Assembly: GCA_963817615.1 (NCBI GenBank)
Contig: CAWFPH010000002.1
Span: 186,001-250,000 of the forward strand
Length of the DNA: 64,000 nucleotides
Reading direction: 5' to 3'
DNA from: FEN-1219 sp963817615
GTDB taxonomy: Bacteria > Pseudomonadota > Gammaproteobacteria > Steroidobacterales > Rariloculaceae
Position numbers and translations under genes: made by a program. This document shows, in pieces, positions 16,175 through 24,273 of this stretch (positions within the stretch are counted from its first letter, which is position 1; every line of letters starts with the position of its first letter). The notes beneath the pieces were generated by a model. The model was not told the origin of the DNA. It searched no databases and saw only the letters and a program-made list of their open reading frames with translations.

Positions 16175-17575
16175 CTAGCGATCGACGGCCGCGCCGCCCT
16201 GCGTGCGCGGTCGAGCGCGCACCGCAAAGGCGACGGCCACGACGGCGAGCAGCGCGACGCTCGAATAGAATTGGCTCGCGAGCCCCGGCGTGAACGCCAT
16301 CGCCGCGAGCACGGCCGCGATCGCCGCGATCACCGCCCAGCTCAAATACGGAAACAGCCACATCCGAATCGCGAGCTGGCGCGGCGCCGCGCGCTCGAGC
16401 GCTTGCCGCTGGCGGATCTGCGCAATGGCGACGATCAGATAGATGATCAGCATCGTCGCGCCCGACGCGTTCACGAGAAAGCTGAACACGATCTCGGGCG
16501 ACAGCACCGAGGCCGCGAGCGCGAGGTAGCCGAACAGGCTCGCGACGAGGATCGCGCGCGCCGGCACGCGCCGCCGATTCAACGCGACCAGCGCGCGCGG
16601 CGCGTCGCCCTTCGCGGCCAGGACGAACAGCATACGAGCCGTCACGTACATCGCGGAATTCAGGCACGACAGCACGGCCACCAGCACGACGCCCTTCATG
16701 ATGATCGCGGCGAACGGAATGCCGACGCGCTCGAGCGCCGTCGCGAACGGCGAATTGCCGGGCACGATGTCCCGCCACGGCACGATCGCGACGATCAGCC
16801 CGATCGACACGACGTAGAACAACAGGATCCGCAGCGCGACGCTCGCCGTCATGCGCGCGATCGTGCGCGCGGGCTCGGCCGACTCGGCCGCCGCGATGGT
16901 CGCGATCTCGGCACCGCACAGCGCAAAGATCACGCTCGTGACACCCGCGAGCACGGCCACGACGCCGTTCGGCGCGAAGCCGCCGTGCGCGGCGAGGTCG
17001 TCGAGCGCGCGGGGGCCCTGCCCGCCGACGCCGAGCAGATACGCGGCGCCCACGGCGATGAACGCGACGATCGCCGCGACCTTGAGCGACGCGAACCAGA
17101 ACTCGAACTCGCCGTACGAGCGCGTCGACATCAGATTGACGGCCGTCATCGTTGCGAGCAGCGCGACGCCGATCTGCCACGCCGGCAGCGCCAGCCACTC
17201 GCGGATGATCACGGCGCCGGCGATCGCCTCGATCGGCACGACCATCACCCAGAAATACCAATAGAGCCAGCCGCTCACGAAACCCGCCCAGGACCCGAGC
17301 GCGACGCGCGTAAGCTCGGTGAACGAGCCCGCGTCGGGCCGCACCATCGCCATCTCGCTCAGCATGCGCATCACGAGCAGGATCACGAGGCCCGCGAGCG
17401 CGTAGCTCACGACGACCGCCGGTCCGACGGTCGCGATGGACGTGCTGCTGCCGACGAACAGCCCCGCGCCGATGATGCCGCCGATCGCGATCATCGCGAC
17501 GTGGCGCGAGCGCAGCGTGCGGCCGAGCTGCAGCGAGTAGTCCTCTTCCCGTGCGGTGATCGCGCGTTCGCTCAT
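16175..17575 (-). CDS. Amino acid permease (APC/GabP-like)
   Basis: A 466-residue transporter with twelve hydrophobic segments. The N-terminus has the APC signature IAIGGIIGAGLFVGSS near residues 28-43, and SEMAMVRPDAGSFTEL follows helix 2, as in AnsP/GabP/AroP-type symporters. ALCGAEIATIAAAES in helix 6 is a core family motif. The closest type by feel is the gamma-aminobutyrate/amino-acid permease group, but the exact substrate cannot be told. The start at 17575 (MSERAITAREEDYSLQ) gives the usual short cytoplasmic N-terminus. Convergent with the GFA gene and divergent from the FMN reductase gene. Confidence 0.9.
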   Translation of the reverse strand: MSERAITAREEDYSLQLGRTLRSRHVAMIAIGGIIGAGLFVGSSTSIATVGPAVVVSYALAGLVILLVMRMLSEMAMVRPDAGSFTELTRVALGSWAGFVSGWLYWYFWVMVVPIEAIAGAVIIREWLALPAWQIGVALLATMTAVNLMSTRSYGEFEFWFASLKVAAIVAFIAVGAAYLLGVGGQGPRALDDLAAHGGFAPNGVVAVLAGVTSVIFALCGAEIATIAAAESAEPARTIARMTASVALRILLFYVVSIGLIVAIVPWRDIVPGNSPFATALERVGIPFAAIIMKGVVLVAVLSCLNSAMYVTARMLFVLAAKGDAPRALVALNRRRVPARAILVASLFGYLALAASVLSPEIVFSFLVNASGATMLIIYLIVAIAQIRQRQALERAAPRQLAIRMWLFPYLSWAVIAAIAAVLAAMAFTPGLASQFYSSVALLAVVAVAFAVRARPRTQGGAAVDR

Positions 17576-17696
17576 CGGCCCGAACTCTAACGCAAAGGTC
17601 GCCGCGAGCGCGCAGGCGGCCGGGCCCTGCCGCCAGAAGGGCCGGCGCAGCCGCCCGCGACTACGGCCGCGCTCAGCGACCGCCAAGACCATCCCC

Positions 17697-17702
17697 TATA
17701 CT
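17697..17702 (+). promoter_or_regulatory. -10 element upstream of the FMN reductase gene
   Basis: TATACT, 5 of 6 to consensus, 64 bases before the ATG at 17767 in the 191-base divergent region shared with the permease. The rest of this spacer shows no other clear site. Confidence 0.35.
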
Positions 17703-17766
17703 GGTGGCAAGCGTTGCCCCTGAAACGCGGTACCCCCGACACTAGCCAAAAGGGCGAAACCTCTCG

Positions 17767-18348
17767 ATGAGCAAACTGAAGATCAAACTGATCGTCGGCA
17801 GCACGCGCGCGAACCGCTTCAGCGAGAAGCCCGCGCAATGGATCAACGACCTCGCAAGCGCGCGGTCCGAGATCGACCTCGAACGGCTCGATCTGCGCGA
17901 CTACCCGTTGCCGTTCTTCGAGGAAGCGTTCCCGCCCGGGTTCGCGAAGGACAACTACGACAATCCGCAGATCATCCGCTGGCGCGAAAAGATCAGGGAA
18001 GCCGACGGCTTCCTGATCTGCACGCCCGAATACAACCACGGCTATCCGGCCGTGTTGAAGAACGCGCTCGATACCGTCTATCACGCCTGGAGCCGCAAGG
18101 CCGTCGCGTTCGTGAGCTGGGGCGGCGCCGGCGGCACGCGCGGCGTAGAGCAGCTGCGGCTCGTCGCGATCGAGCTCGACATGGCGCCGACGCGCTTCGC
18201 CGTGCACATCGGCAACCCTTGGCTGGTCAAGAGCGTCGCCGACATCGACACCGAGCCGAACCGCCAGGCCGCCGCGGCGCTGCTCGACAACTTGATCTGG
18301 TGGACCGCGGCGCTGAAGTCCGCCCGCGAGAGCACCGCCGCCGGTTGA
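17767..18348 (+). CDS. NADPH-dependent FMN reductase family protein
   Basis: A 193-residue flavodoxin-fold oxidoreductase. The phosphate-binding loop GSTRANRFSEKP (about 11-22) and the flavin/active-site motif TPEYNHGYPAVLKNALD (about 86-102) are those of the ChrR/YieF/azoreductase-like family, which reduces quinones, chromate or azo compounds with NAD(P)H using FMN. SWGGAGGTRGVEQLR is the third flavin-binding loop. It is encoded alone, divergent from a permease gene. Likely role: cytoplasmic quinone or xenobiotic reduction against oxidative stress. Confidence 0.88.
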   Translation: MSKLKIKLIVGSTRANRFSEKPAQWINDLASARSEIDLERLDLRDYPLPFFEEAFPPGFAKDNYDNPQIIRWREKIREADGFLICTPEYNHGYPAVLKNALDTVYHAWSRKAVAFVSWGGAGGTRGVEQLRLVAIELDMAPTRFAVHIGNPWLVKSVADIDTEPNRQAAAALLDNLIWWTAALKSARESTAAG

Positions 18349-18471
18349 TCGGCGGCGCGGCTGCGCGCTCATCTGCGTCCCATCCGACCGTCTGCTCGAG
18401 TCGGCGCGCAGGCCGACCACACGGCCCGCCGCTGAGGTAGGCTTATCAATTCGACCACTGGGGGAACGGAC

Positions 18472-20289
18472 ATGATCAGAAGGGTTGCGTGGCTTGGCAT
18501 GGTGGGGTTGGCGATCACGGCCGCAACGGCGCTCGCGCAGCCGCCAACGGGCCGTGGCGAGATGACGGAGCAGCAGCGGCTGCGCGCGGCGAGCCCCGGC
18601 GGCCCGATCACGCCGGGCGTCGAGCTGCCGAAGTGGCCCGCGCCGCCGAACCCGCTCGAGCACGCGGCGCCCGTCACGGACGCGCTGCTCGCGAACCCGT
18701 CGCCGGACGATTGGCTCACCTGGCGGCGCACTCAGGACGATCTCGGCTTCTCCCCGCTCAAAGCGATCGACCGAGCGAACGTGGGACAGCTCCGGCTCGC
18801 ATGGTCGCTCGCGCTGCCCGCAGGTCCCAATGCCGCGACGCCGCTGGTGCACGACGGCGTGATCTACGTGCACTCGTTCGGCGACAACGTCCAGGCCCTC
18901 GATGCGACGACCGGCGACGAGCTCTGGCACTACGCGCGCGAGCTGCCGAATAGCTCGCGGCCTACGGTCAAGCGCAACCTCGCGCTGTACGGCGACAAGC
19001 TGTACTTCGGCACGTCCGACGTGCACGAGGTCGCGCTCGACGTGAAGACCGGCGCGGTGGTCTGGGACACGCCGCTCACGACGCCGAACAGCGGCTTCGG
19101 TCTGAGCGGCGGACCGCTGGTCGCGCACGGTAAGGTGATGCAGGGCATCAACGGCCAGGCGCCCGGCGGCGCGTACATCGTCGGCCTCGACGCCGACACC
19201 GGCAAGGAAGTCTGGCGCTTCTACACGATTGCGCGCCCCGGCGAGCCGAACGGCAATTCTTGGAACGGGCTGCCGGTCGACAAGCGCTCGGGCGGCTCGG
19301 TCTGGACGGCCGGCAGCTACGATCCGAGGCTCAACCTCGCGTTCTTCGGGCCGGCGCCGACCTACGACACGGGCCCGCTGCGCGACGCCGTCGGCAAGCC
19401 CGGCATCACGAACGACGCGCTCTACACGAACGCGACCATCGCGCTCAATCCGGACACCGGCAAGCTCGCCTGGTACTTCCAGCACGTGCCGAACGACCAG
19501 TGGGATTTCGATTGGGCGTTCGAGCGTCAGCTCGTCACGCTGCCGGTGAACGGCCGCGATCACCGCGTGCTGCTCACGTCCGGCAAGGAGGCGCTCTACG
19601 ACGCGCTCGACCTCGACAACAACGGCAAGTATCTGTTCTCGATCGACCTGGGTCTGCAGAACATCATCACCGGCATCGATCCGAAGACCGGCGCGAAGAC
19701 GATCGACCCGAATCTGATCCCGTCGCGCGAGAAGGAGATCACCGTGTGCCCGCACGCGGGTGCCGCAAAGAGCTGGATTCCGGCGTCGATCAATCCGAGC
19801 ACCAAGGTGCTGTACGTGCCGGTCGTCGAGTCGTGCATGGACCTGGTCCCGGTGCCGCTCGATCAGCGCGGCGGTCTCTCGACCGGCGTCAAGTTCACGA
19901 TCCGGCCGCGGCTCGACAGCGACGGGCGGCTCGGCCGGCTCGAGGCCATCGACCTCACGACGCATAAGCCCGTCTGGACCGAACGGCAACGCGCGCCGCA
20001 GACCACGGGCGTGCTCGACACGGCCGGCGGCGTGCTGTTCGCCGGCGCGCTCGACCGCTGGTTCACGGCCTACGACGACGCGACCGGCAAGACGCTTTGG
20101 CGCGCGCGGCTCGCCGACGTGCCGAGCGCGGCGCCGATCACCTACGCCGTGAACGGCAAGCAGTACGTCGCGATGGTGGTCGGCTTCGGCTCGCCGCAGT
20201 CCATTACCTTCGCGATGCTCACGCCCGAGATCGATCTGCCGGTCACGCGCAGCTCGTCGATCTGGGTCTTCGCGTTGCCGGATCGGTGA
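18472..20289 (+). CDS. PQQ-type quinoprotein beta-propeller (dehydrogenase-like)
   Basis: A 605-residue secreted eight-bladed propeller of the PQQ-dependent alcohol dehydrogenase family. Signal peptide 1-23 (ALAQ); repeated ALDATTGDELW / GLDADTGKEVWRF blade motifs; QHVPNDQWDFD is the conserved segment with the probable catalytic-base Asp. However, the usual vicinal Cys-Cys is replaced (PNSSRPTVKRNL), the position of the Ca-ligand Glu reads NGQAP, and the GTGNP loop with the Ca-ligand Asn reads FFGPAPT. So cofactor or metal binding may be altered or lost. No cytochrome c domain. The stop and the opgG start share one base (TGATG), so the two are co-translated. Confidence 0.85.
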   Translation: MIRRVAWLGMVGLAITAATALAQPPTGRGEMTEQQRLRAASPGGPITPGVELPKWPAPPNPLEHAAPVTDALLANPSPDDWLTWRRTQDDLGFSPLKAIDRANVGQLRLAWSLALPAGPNAATPLVHDGVIYVHSFGDNVQALDATTGDELWHYARELPNSSRPTVKRNLALYGDKLYFGTSDVHEVALDVKTGAVVWDTPLTTPNSGFGLSGGPLVAHGKVMQGINGQAPGGAYIVGLDADTGKEVWRFYTIARPGEPNGNSWNGLPVDKRSGGSVWTAGSYDPRLNLAFFGPAPTYDTGPLRDAVGKPGITNDALYTNATIALNPDTGKLAWYFQHVPNDQWDFDWAFERQLVTLPVNGRDHRVLLTSGKEALYDALDLDNNGKYLFSIDLGLQNIITGIDPKTGAKTIDPNLIPSREKEITVCPHAGAAKSWIPASINPSTKVLYVPVVESCMDLVPVPLDQRGGLSTGVKFTIRPRLDSDGRLGRLEAIDLTTHKPVWTERQRAPQTTGVLDTAGGVLFAGALDRWFTAYDDATGKTLWRARLADVPSAAPITYAVNGKQYVAMVVGFGSPQSITFAMLTPEIDLPVTRSSSIWVFALPDR

Positions 20290-21806
20290 TGACGAGCGCG
20301 GCCGGTTCGATTCGGGCATTCCTCGTCGCGGCGGCCATCGCGGCCGCCGCGCTGCATCTCGAGCCCGCGCGCGCGTTCGGCTTCGACGACGTCGCGGCGC
20401 TCGCCCAGCGGCAGGCGAAGAAGCCTTACCGGCCGCCCGAGCCGATACCGCCGGAGCTCAAGAATCTCACTTACGATCAGTACCGCGACATCCGGTTCAG
20501 GCCGGACCACGCGCTGTGGCGTTCCGATGGTTTGCCATTCGAGGTGATGTTCTTCCACCTCGGCCGCAGCACGCTGCCGGTGCGGATCAACGAGGTCGCC
20601 TCGAAAGTGCAGCGTGTGCCGTACGACAGCGCGAACTTCGACTACGGCAAGAACACGCTCAATCCCGACGCGTGGCGCAATCTCGACTTCGCGGGCTTCC
20701 GCGTGCACTACCCGCTCAACAACCAAGCCTACAAGGACGAGCTCATCGTATTCCTCGGCGCGAGCTACTTCCGCGCGCTCGCGGCCGGCATGCGTTACGG
20801 TCTGTCGGCGCGAGGTCTCGCCGTCGACACGGTCGGCGCGAACGGCGAGGAGTTCCCGCGCTTCACGGAGTTCTGGCTCGTGAAGCCTGCACCCGACGCG
20901 CGCACGCTCACGATCCTCGCACTGCTCGATTCGCAGCGCGTGAGCGGCGCCTACGAGTTCGACGTGCACCCCGGCGACGAGACGATCGTCGACGTGCGTT
21001 TGCGGCTCTATCTTCGCGAAGGGATCAAGACGCTCGGCATCGCGCCGCTCACGAGCATGTTCGACTTCGGCGAGAACGAGCCGCACCCGACGGATTTTAG
21101 ACCCGAGGTGCACGATTCCGACGGCCTCATGGTCGCGACCGGCGCCGGCGAGTGGATCTGGCGGCCGCTGATCAATCCGAAGGAGACGCTCACGACGTCG
21201 TTCTCGATGGACGAGCTGCGCGGCTTCGGCCTGATGCAGCGCGACCGAGAGTTCCGCAGCTACGAGGACAGCGAAGCGCGCTACGAGCTCAGACCGAGCG
21301 CCTGGGTCGAGCCGACCGGCTCCTGGGGCGCGGGGCGCGTCGAGCTCGTGCAAATCTCCACGCCCGACGAGACGAACGACAACATCGTCGCTTACTGGGT
21401 GCCGGCCAAGGAGCCCCCGCCCGGCGAGCCGCTCGACTTGAGCTACCGCCTGCACTGGCAAGGCGTGAATGACAAACGTCCTCCCGGTGCATGGGTCGTG
21501 CAAACGCGCGTGGGCCACGGCTTCGTCGAGCTCGGCCCCGACGAGCAGCAGTACGTGGTCGACTTCAAGGGTCCCGCGCTCGACCCGCTCCGCGCCGATG
21601 CGCCGGTGAAGGCCGTCGTGAGCGCACCGTCGAACGGCGAGGTTCTCGAGAGCAACGCCTACCGCATCGAGCCGACCGGCGCATGGCGCATGACGGTGCG
21701 GGTGAAACAGCTCGATCCGTCGAAGCCGACCGAGCTGCGCGGCTTCCTGCAGAGCGGCTCGGACGTGCTGACCGAGACCTGGAGCAATCTGCTGCCGCCG
21801 CGCTGA
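20289..21806 (+). CDS. opgG: Periplasmic glucan biosynthesis protein OpgG/MdoG
   Basis: A 505-residue periplasmic protein with a Sec signal (about 1-32, ARA-FGFDDV). FGFDDVAALAQRQAKKPY is the standard start of mature OpgG/OpgD, and FRPDHALWRSDGLPFEVMFFHLG, GASYFRALAAGMRYGLSARGLAVDT and SMFDFGENEP are conserved family blocks. OpgG shapes the beta-1,2-glucan backbone of osmoregulated periplasmic glucans. The usual partner opgH (the membrane glucosyltransferase) is not next to it; instead opgG follows a quinoprotein gene with a TGATG overlap. The signal lacks twin arginines, which favours OpgG over OpgD. Its stop abuts the stop of the convergent gene. Confidence 0.92.
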   Translation: MTSAAGSIRAFLVAAAIAAAALHLEPARAFGFDDVAALAQRQAKKPYRPPEPIPPELKNLTYDQYRDIRFRPDHALWRSDGLPFEVMFFHLGRSTLPVRINEVASKVQRVPYDSANFDYGKNTLNPDAWRNLDFAGFRVHYPLNNQAYKDELIVFLGASYFRALAAGMRYGLSARGLAVDTVGANGEEFPRFTEFWLVKPAPDARTLTILALLDSQRVSGAYEFDVHPGDETIVDVRLRLYLREGIKTLGIAPLTSMFDFGENEPHPTDFRPEVHDSDGLMVATGAGEWIWRPLINPKETLTTSFSMDELRGFGLMQRDREFRSYEDSEARYELRPSAWVEPTGSWGAGRVELVQISTPDETNDNIVAYWVPAKEPPPGEPLDLSYRLHWQGVNDKRPPGAWVVQTRVGHGFVELGPDEQQYVVDFKGPALDPLRADAPVKAVVSAPSNGEVLESNAYRIEPTGAWRMTVRVKQLDPSKPTELRGFLQSGSDVLTETWSNLLPPR

Positions 21807-21814
21807 TCAGCGCG
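21799..21814. terminator. 16-base perfect palindrome containing both convergent stop codons
   Basis: CGCGCTGATCAGCGCG reads the same on both strands. TGA of opgG (21804-21806) and TGA of the minus-strand caspase-like gene (21807-21809) are its centre. It could form a short hairpin at the end of each transcript, but the loop would be tiny and there is no T-run, so terminator function is doubtful. Confidence 0.35.
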
Positions 21815-23474
21815 ACGCGTGGAAGAACGTCGCGAGCGACTGATTCTCGCACGTCGACGCACGCGCGTAGTCGGCATCCGCGACCCCGAGCGAGTGGTAG
21901 GCGATCCGGCGCGCGAGCATCGCGAGCTCGAGCTTATACGGCAGGGCGATGATCGCGTTGCGCTCGGCCGAAGAAAGCTCTCGCGCGCCCTCGAGCTTCT
22001 CGTCCGCCGCCTTGTTCGCTTCGATGTAGCCCGTGAGCGGAATCTCGGTCTCGGGTGCGAGCGCTGCCGTAAGCGCAGCGGCCGCCTCTGCCTCCGCGGG
22101 TAGGAGCTTCGGCGCAGCCGCGCGGATCTGTGCAACCGTCAGCGATGCCGGCAGCTTGTCCGGATGGGCCGCGAAATAGTCGTCGATCAGCGCGTCCGTC
22201 GTCGTGTAGCTGAGCTGATGGTCCTCGAGCCGCGTGGACGCGTACCAGTGCGCGTCGTACAAGGTCGGCAACGCGGGCTTCGCGAGCTTGGCGCGCTTGC
22301 CGGACGCGCCGCCGGCGGGCGCGCCGGACGCGGCCTCTCCGGACGCGGCACGAAAGAAATAGCGCAAGTAATCATCCGATGTCTCGAGCGCGGCCGGAGA
22401 GCGCTGACAACCCGATGCGCGTACGTCGGGGTGCGCGGCGAAGAAGCCGCACTGCGCGACCTTTGCGAATTGTCCGCCATTGCACGCGCCGCTCACCATG
22501 ACCGTCGCGCCCGGCGCTTGCGCGAGCGGCGCGAGATCGGCCGCAGTGAGCGTGAGGCCATGGCCCCAGAGCGGCGCACCGGCCGGCCCCGAGTGGCCGA
22601 CTTGAACGAGCAGCGTGCGCGCGCGGGCGGTGTCCGCGACGGCCGTGAGCACGCTATTGAGCCCGGCGGCATCCGACCCGTAATCCGCGTGGATCGGCGC
22701 GCGCTCGAAGCGCGTGTGGCCGTCGACGAGGTAGCTCGTATCGTTGCCTTCCGTCTTCGGACCATGGCCGTAGAGCGTCACGTAGCGAAGCGAGCCCACC
22801 TTCGCCGCCTCGAGCGCGGCACGAATCTCGTTCATGCGCGTCGGAATGAACAGCGCGTTGGCGGCGGGCGTGGCCGCCGAGTCCCATAGGATGACATTGC
22901 TCGCGCCGAGCCTCGCCGGCTCGTGCGACGCGAAGTCCACCGGATGGAGCGCCGTGCGCCGCGGTCGCTTGCCGAGCGCGACGTCCACGAAATATTCGAG
23001 ATTCCAATGGCTCGCGAAGAACTCGGCGTAGAAGTTGTCGTCGTGGAGCGCGGGGTCGTCGTCCGCCGGCGCGTCCGGCGGAAACATCACGGCGTGCGAC
23101 CGGCGCAGCGCTTCGTTATCGGCCGACTCCGCGATGTTCCCTGCGACCACGACGCGGTCGACGTCCATCACGAGCACGATCAGCTGGCGATCCCAATTCG
23201 GGCTCTTCGGGCCGATGTCGGCCGGCAGTTGCGCGAGCACGTCGGCCGCGAGCACGTGCTTGTCGATCGACAGAATCGGGATCGTGAGCCCGGCGCCGTC
23301 GGAGTAATGCAGCGCCCGGCCATAGCCGTGCGCTTGGGCCGCGCGCCGCCAGATCGTACACGCGTTGCAATCGGCGGTGCTCGCGAGCCAAATCTCGAGC
23401 GCCTGCGCGCTGTTCGCGAGCGCCAACAGCAAGAGCGCCGCAACGAACCGTATTCGCGGGCTCGAGTGAATCAA
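21807..23474 (-). CDS. Secreted protein with CxxC thioredoxin-like start and caspase/C13-like peptidase motifs
   Basis: A 555-residue protein read from a TTG at 23474, which gives a clean signal peptide (FVAALLLLALANSAQA, cut near residue 25). Mature start EIWLASTADCNACTIW has a CxxC pair (Cys36, Cys39) followed by TIPILS, reminiscent of a thioredoxin fold. The middle has LYGHGPKTEG (His237), QVGHSGPAG (His294) and VSGACNGGQFAKV (Cys331); a His-Gly then a Cys-x-Gly after a strand is the catalytic pattern of caspase-fold C13/C14 peptidases. The C-terminal 150 residues are helical. It follows the TetR gene by 17 bases, so likely one operon. No known family could be assigned; protease activity is inference. 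Confidence 0.65.
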   Translation of the reverse strand: MIHSSPRIRFVAALLLLALANSAQALEIWLASTADCNACTIWRRAAQAHGYGRALHYSDGAGLTIPILSIDKHVLAADVLAQLPADIGPKSPNWDRQLIVLVMDVDRVVVAGNIAESADNEALRRSHAVMFPPDAPADDDPALHDDNFYAEFFASHWNLEYFVDVALGKRPRRTALHPVDFASHEPARLGASNVILWDSAATPAANALFIPTRMNEIRAALEAAKVGSLRYVTLYGHGPKTEGNDTSYLVDGHTRFERAPIHADYGSDAAGLNSVLTAVADTARARTLLVQVGHSGPAGAPLWGHGLTLTAADLAPLAQAPGATVMVSGACNGGQFAKVAQCGFFAAHPDVRASGCQRSPAALETSDDYLRYFFRAASGEAASGAPAGGASGKRAKLAKPALPTLYDAHWYASTRLEDHQLSYTTTDALIDDYFAAHPDKLPASLTVAQIRAAAPKLLPAEAEAAAALTAALAPETEIPLTGYIEANKAADEKLEGARELSSAERNAIIALPYKLELAMLARRIAYHSLGVADADYARASTCENQSLATFFHASR

Positions 23475-23491
23475 AGCCGCAACGCGCCGCG

Positions 23492-24139
23492 TCAGCGCTT
23501 CGCGGCGCGCCGCGGTGCGCCCAAAGCCGGCGAGTCGAGCAGCGCTTGCGCCGCGTCGTAGACCGAGGCGACTTGCTCGGTGCCGCCGACCCGCGCGGCG
23601 AACATGCCGTTCACGAGCAGGCTCAATGAGTCGCCGAGCAGGTCCGGCTCGCGGGCCTTCATCTCGCGGCACAGCGCACGCAACCGCGTCGAGATCTCGC
23701 CCTTGTGCCGGCGAATCAGCACGAGCCCCGGATCGTCCTCGCCGACCTCGACCGCGGCGTTCGTGAGCGGGCAGCCGCGCTCCGCGCTCTTGCGCAGCAT
23801 GAGCTCGCGCATTTCCTTGAACAGCGCGTCGAGCTGCGCGCGCGCGTCGCCCGGATATTTCGCGACGACCGAGTCCCACCAGCCCCAAAAGCGCTGTGCA
23901 TGATGCTCGAGCACTTCGAGGACGAGCGCGTCCTTCGAGTCGAATACCCGGTACAGCGTGACCTTCGTGGTGTGCGCCTCCGCCGCTATCGCATCGACGC
24001 TCACGCCGCGGATGCCGTATCGATAGAACAGCTTGGTCGCCGCATCGAAGATGCGATCGCGCGCACAGCTCGCCGCGTCGCACTTCGCCTCGTCGGAGAA
24101 CGGCGAGCCCGCGGGGATTTGCATTTCCGGTGTTGACAT
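23492..24139 (-). CDS. TetR/AcrR-family repressor
   Basis: A 215-residue regulator. The helix-turn-helix is at about residues 27-72 (RDRIFDAATKLFYRYGIRGVSVDAIA, then HTTKVTLYRVFDSKDAL). The C-terminal ligand domain contains RGCPLTNAAVEVGEDDP, a common stretch in the TetR subgroup that controls RND pumps. Start at 24139. It is divergent from the RND efflux operon; two palindromes lie within 45 bases of its start, so it probably represses both itself and the pump. The caspase-like gene is just downstream. Confidence 0.9.
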   Translation of the reverse strand: MSTPEMQIPAGSPFSDEAKCDAASCARDRIFDAATKLFYRYGIRGVSVDAIAAEAHTTKVTLYRVFDSKDALVLEVLEHHAQRFWGWWDSVVAKYPGDARAQLDALFKEMRELMLRKSAERGCPLTNAAVEVGEDDPGLVLIRRHKGEISTRLRALCREMKAREPDLLGDSLSLLVNGMFAARVGGTEQVASVYDAAQALLDSPALGAPRRAAKR

Positions 24140-24142
24140 GTA

Positions 24143-24156
24143 ACTAACCAGTAAGT
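24143..24156. promoter_or_regulatory. Operator-like palindrome 1 (TetR / RND pump)
   Basis: ACTAACCAGTAAGT has symmetric arms ACT-x-AC and GT-x-AGT. It starts four bases from the TetR start codon. A related palindrome lies at 24170-24184; both sit inside repeats of GTAACTAA. This is the size and place expected for a TetR-family operator. Confidence 0.6.
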
Positions 24157-24169
24157 ACCCTGCCGCGTA

Positions 24170-24184
24170 ACTAAACGGTATAGT
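24170..24184. promoter_or_regulatory. Operator-like palindrome 2 (TetR / RND pump)
   Basis: ACTAAACGGTATAGT is a palindrome with one mismatched pair around a central base (ACTA-x-AC-G-GT-x-TAGT style). It contains a TATAGT -10-like hexamer at 24179-24184 for the pump operon. Its centre is about 27 bases from palindrome 1, so two dimers could bind on nearly the same face plus half a turn. Confidence 0.6.
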
Positions 24185-24273
24185 AACACGTGAAGCCGCC
24201 TCAGGCGAGCCGCAGCAACAGGGAGGCCGCGGCGCAGCTTCACGAATCGGATCACCCCCTCGGAGCCAATCCT

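Noticed and set aside
17587..20319. Open frame of about 910 codons antisense to the quinoprotein gene
   Set aside because: Composition is that of an antisense shadow and it crosses two real genes and their promoters.
23511..24118. Plus-strand frames opposite the TetR gene
   Set aside because: Antisense shadows; the TetR protein has a clear helix-turn-helix and start next to its operators.
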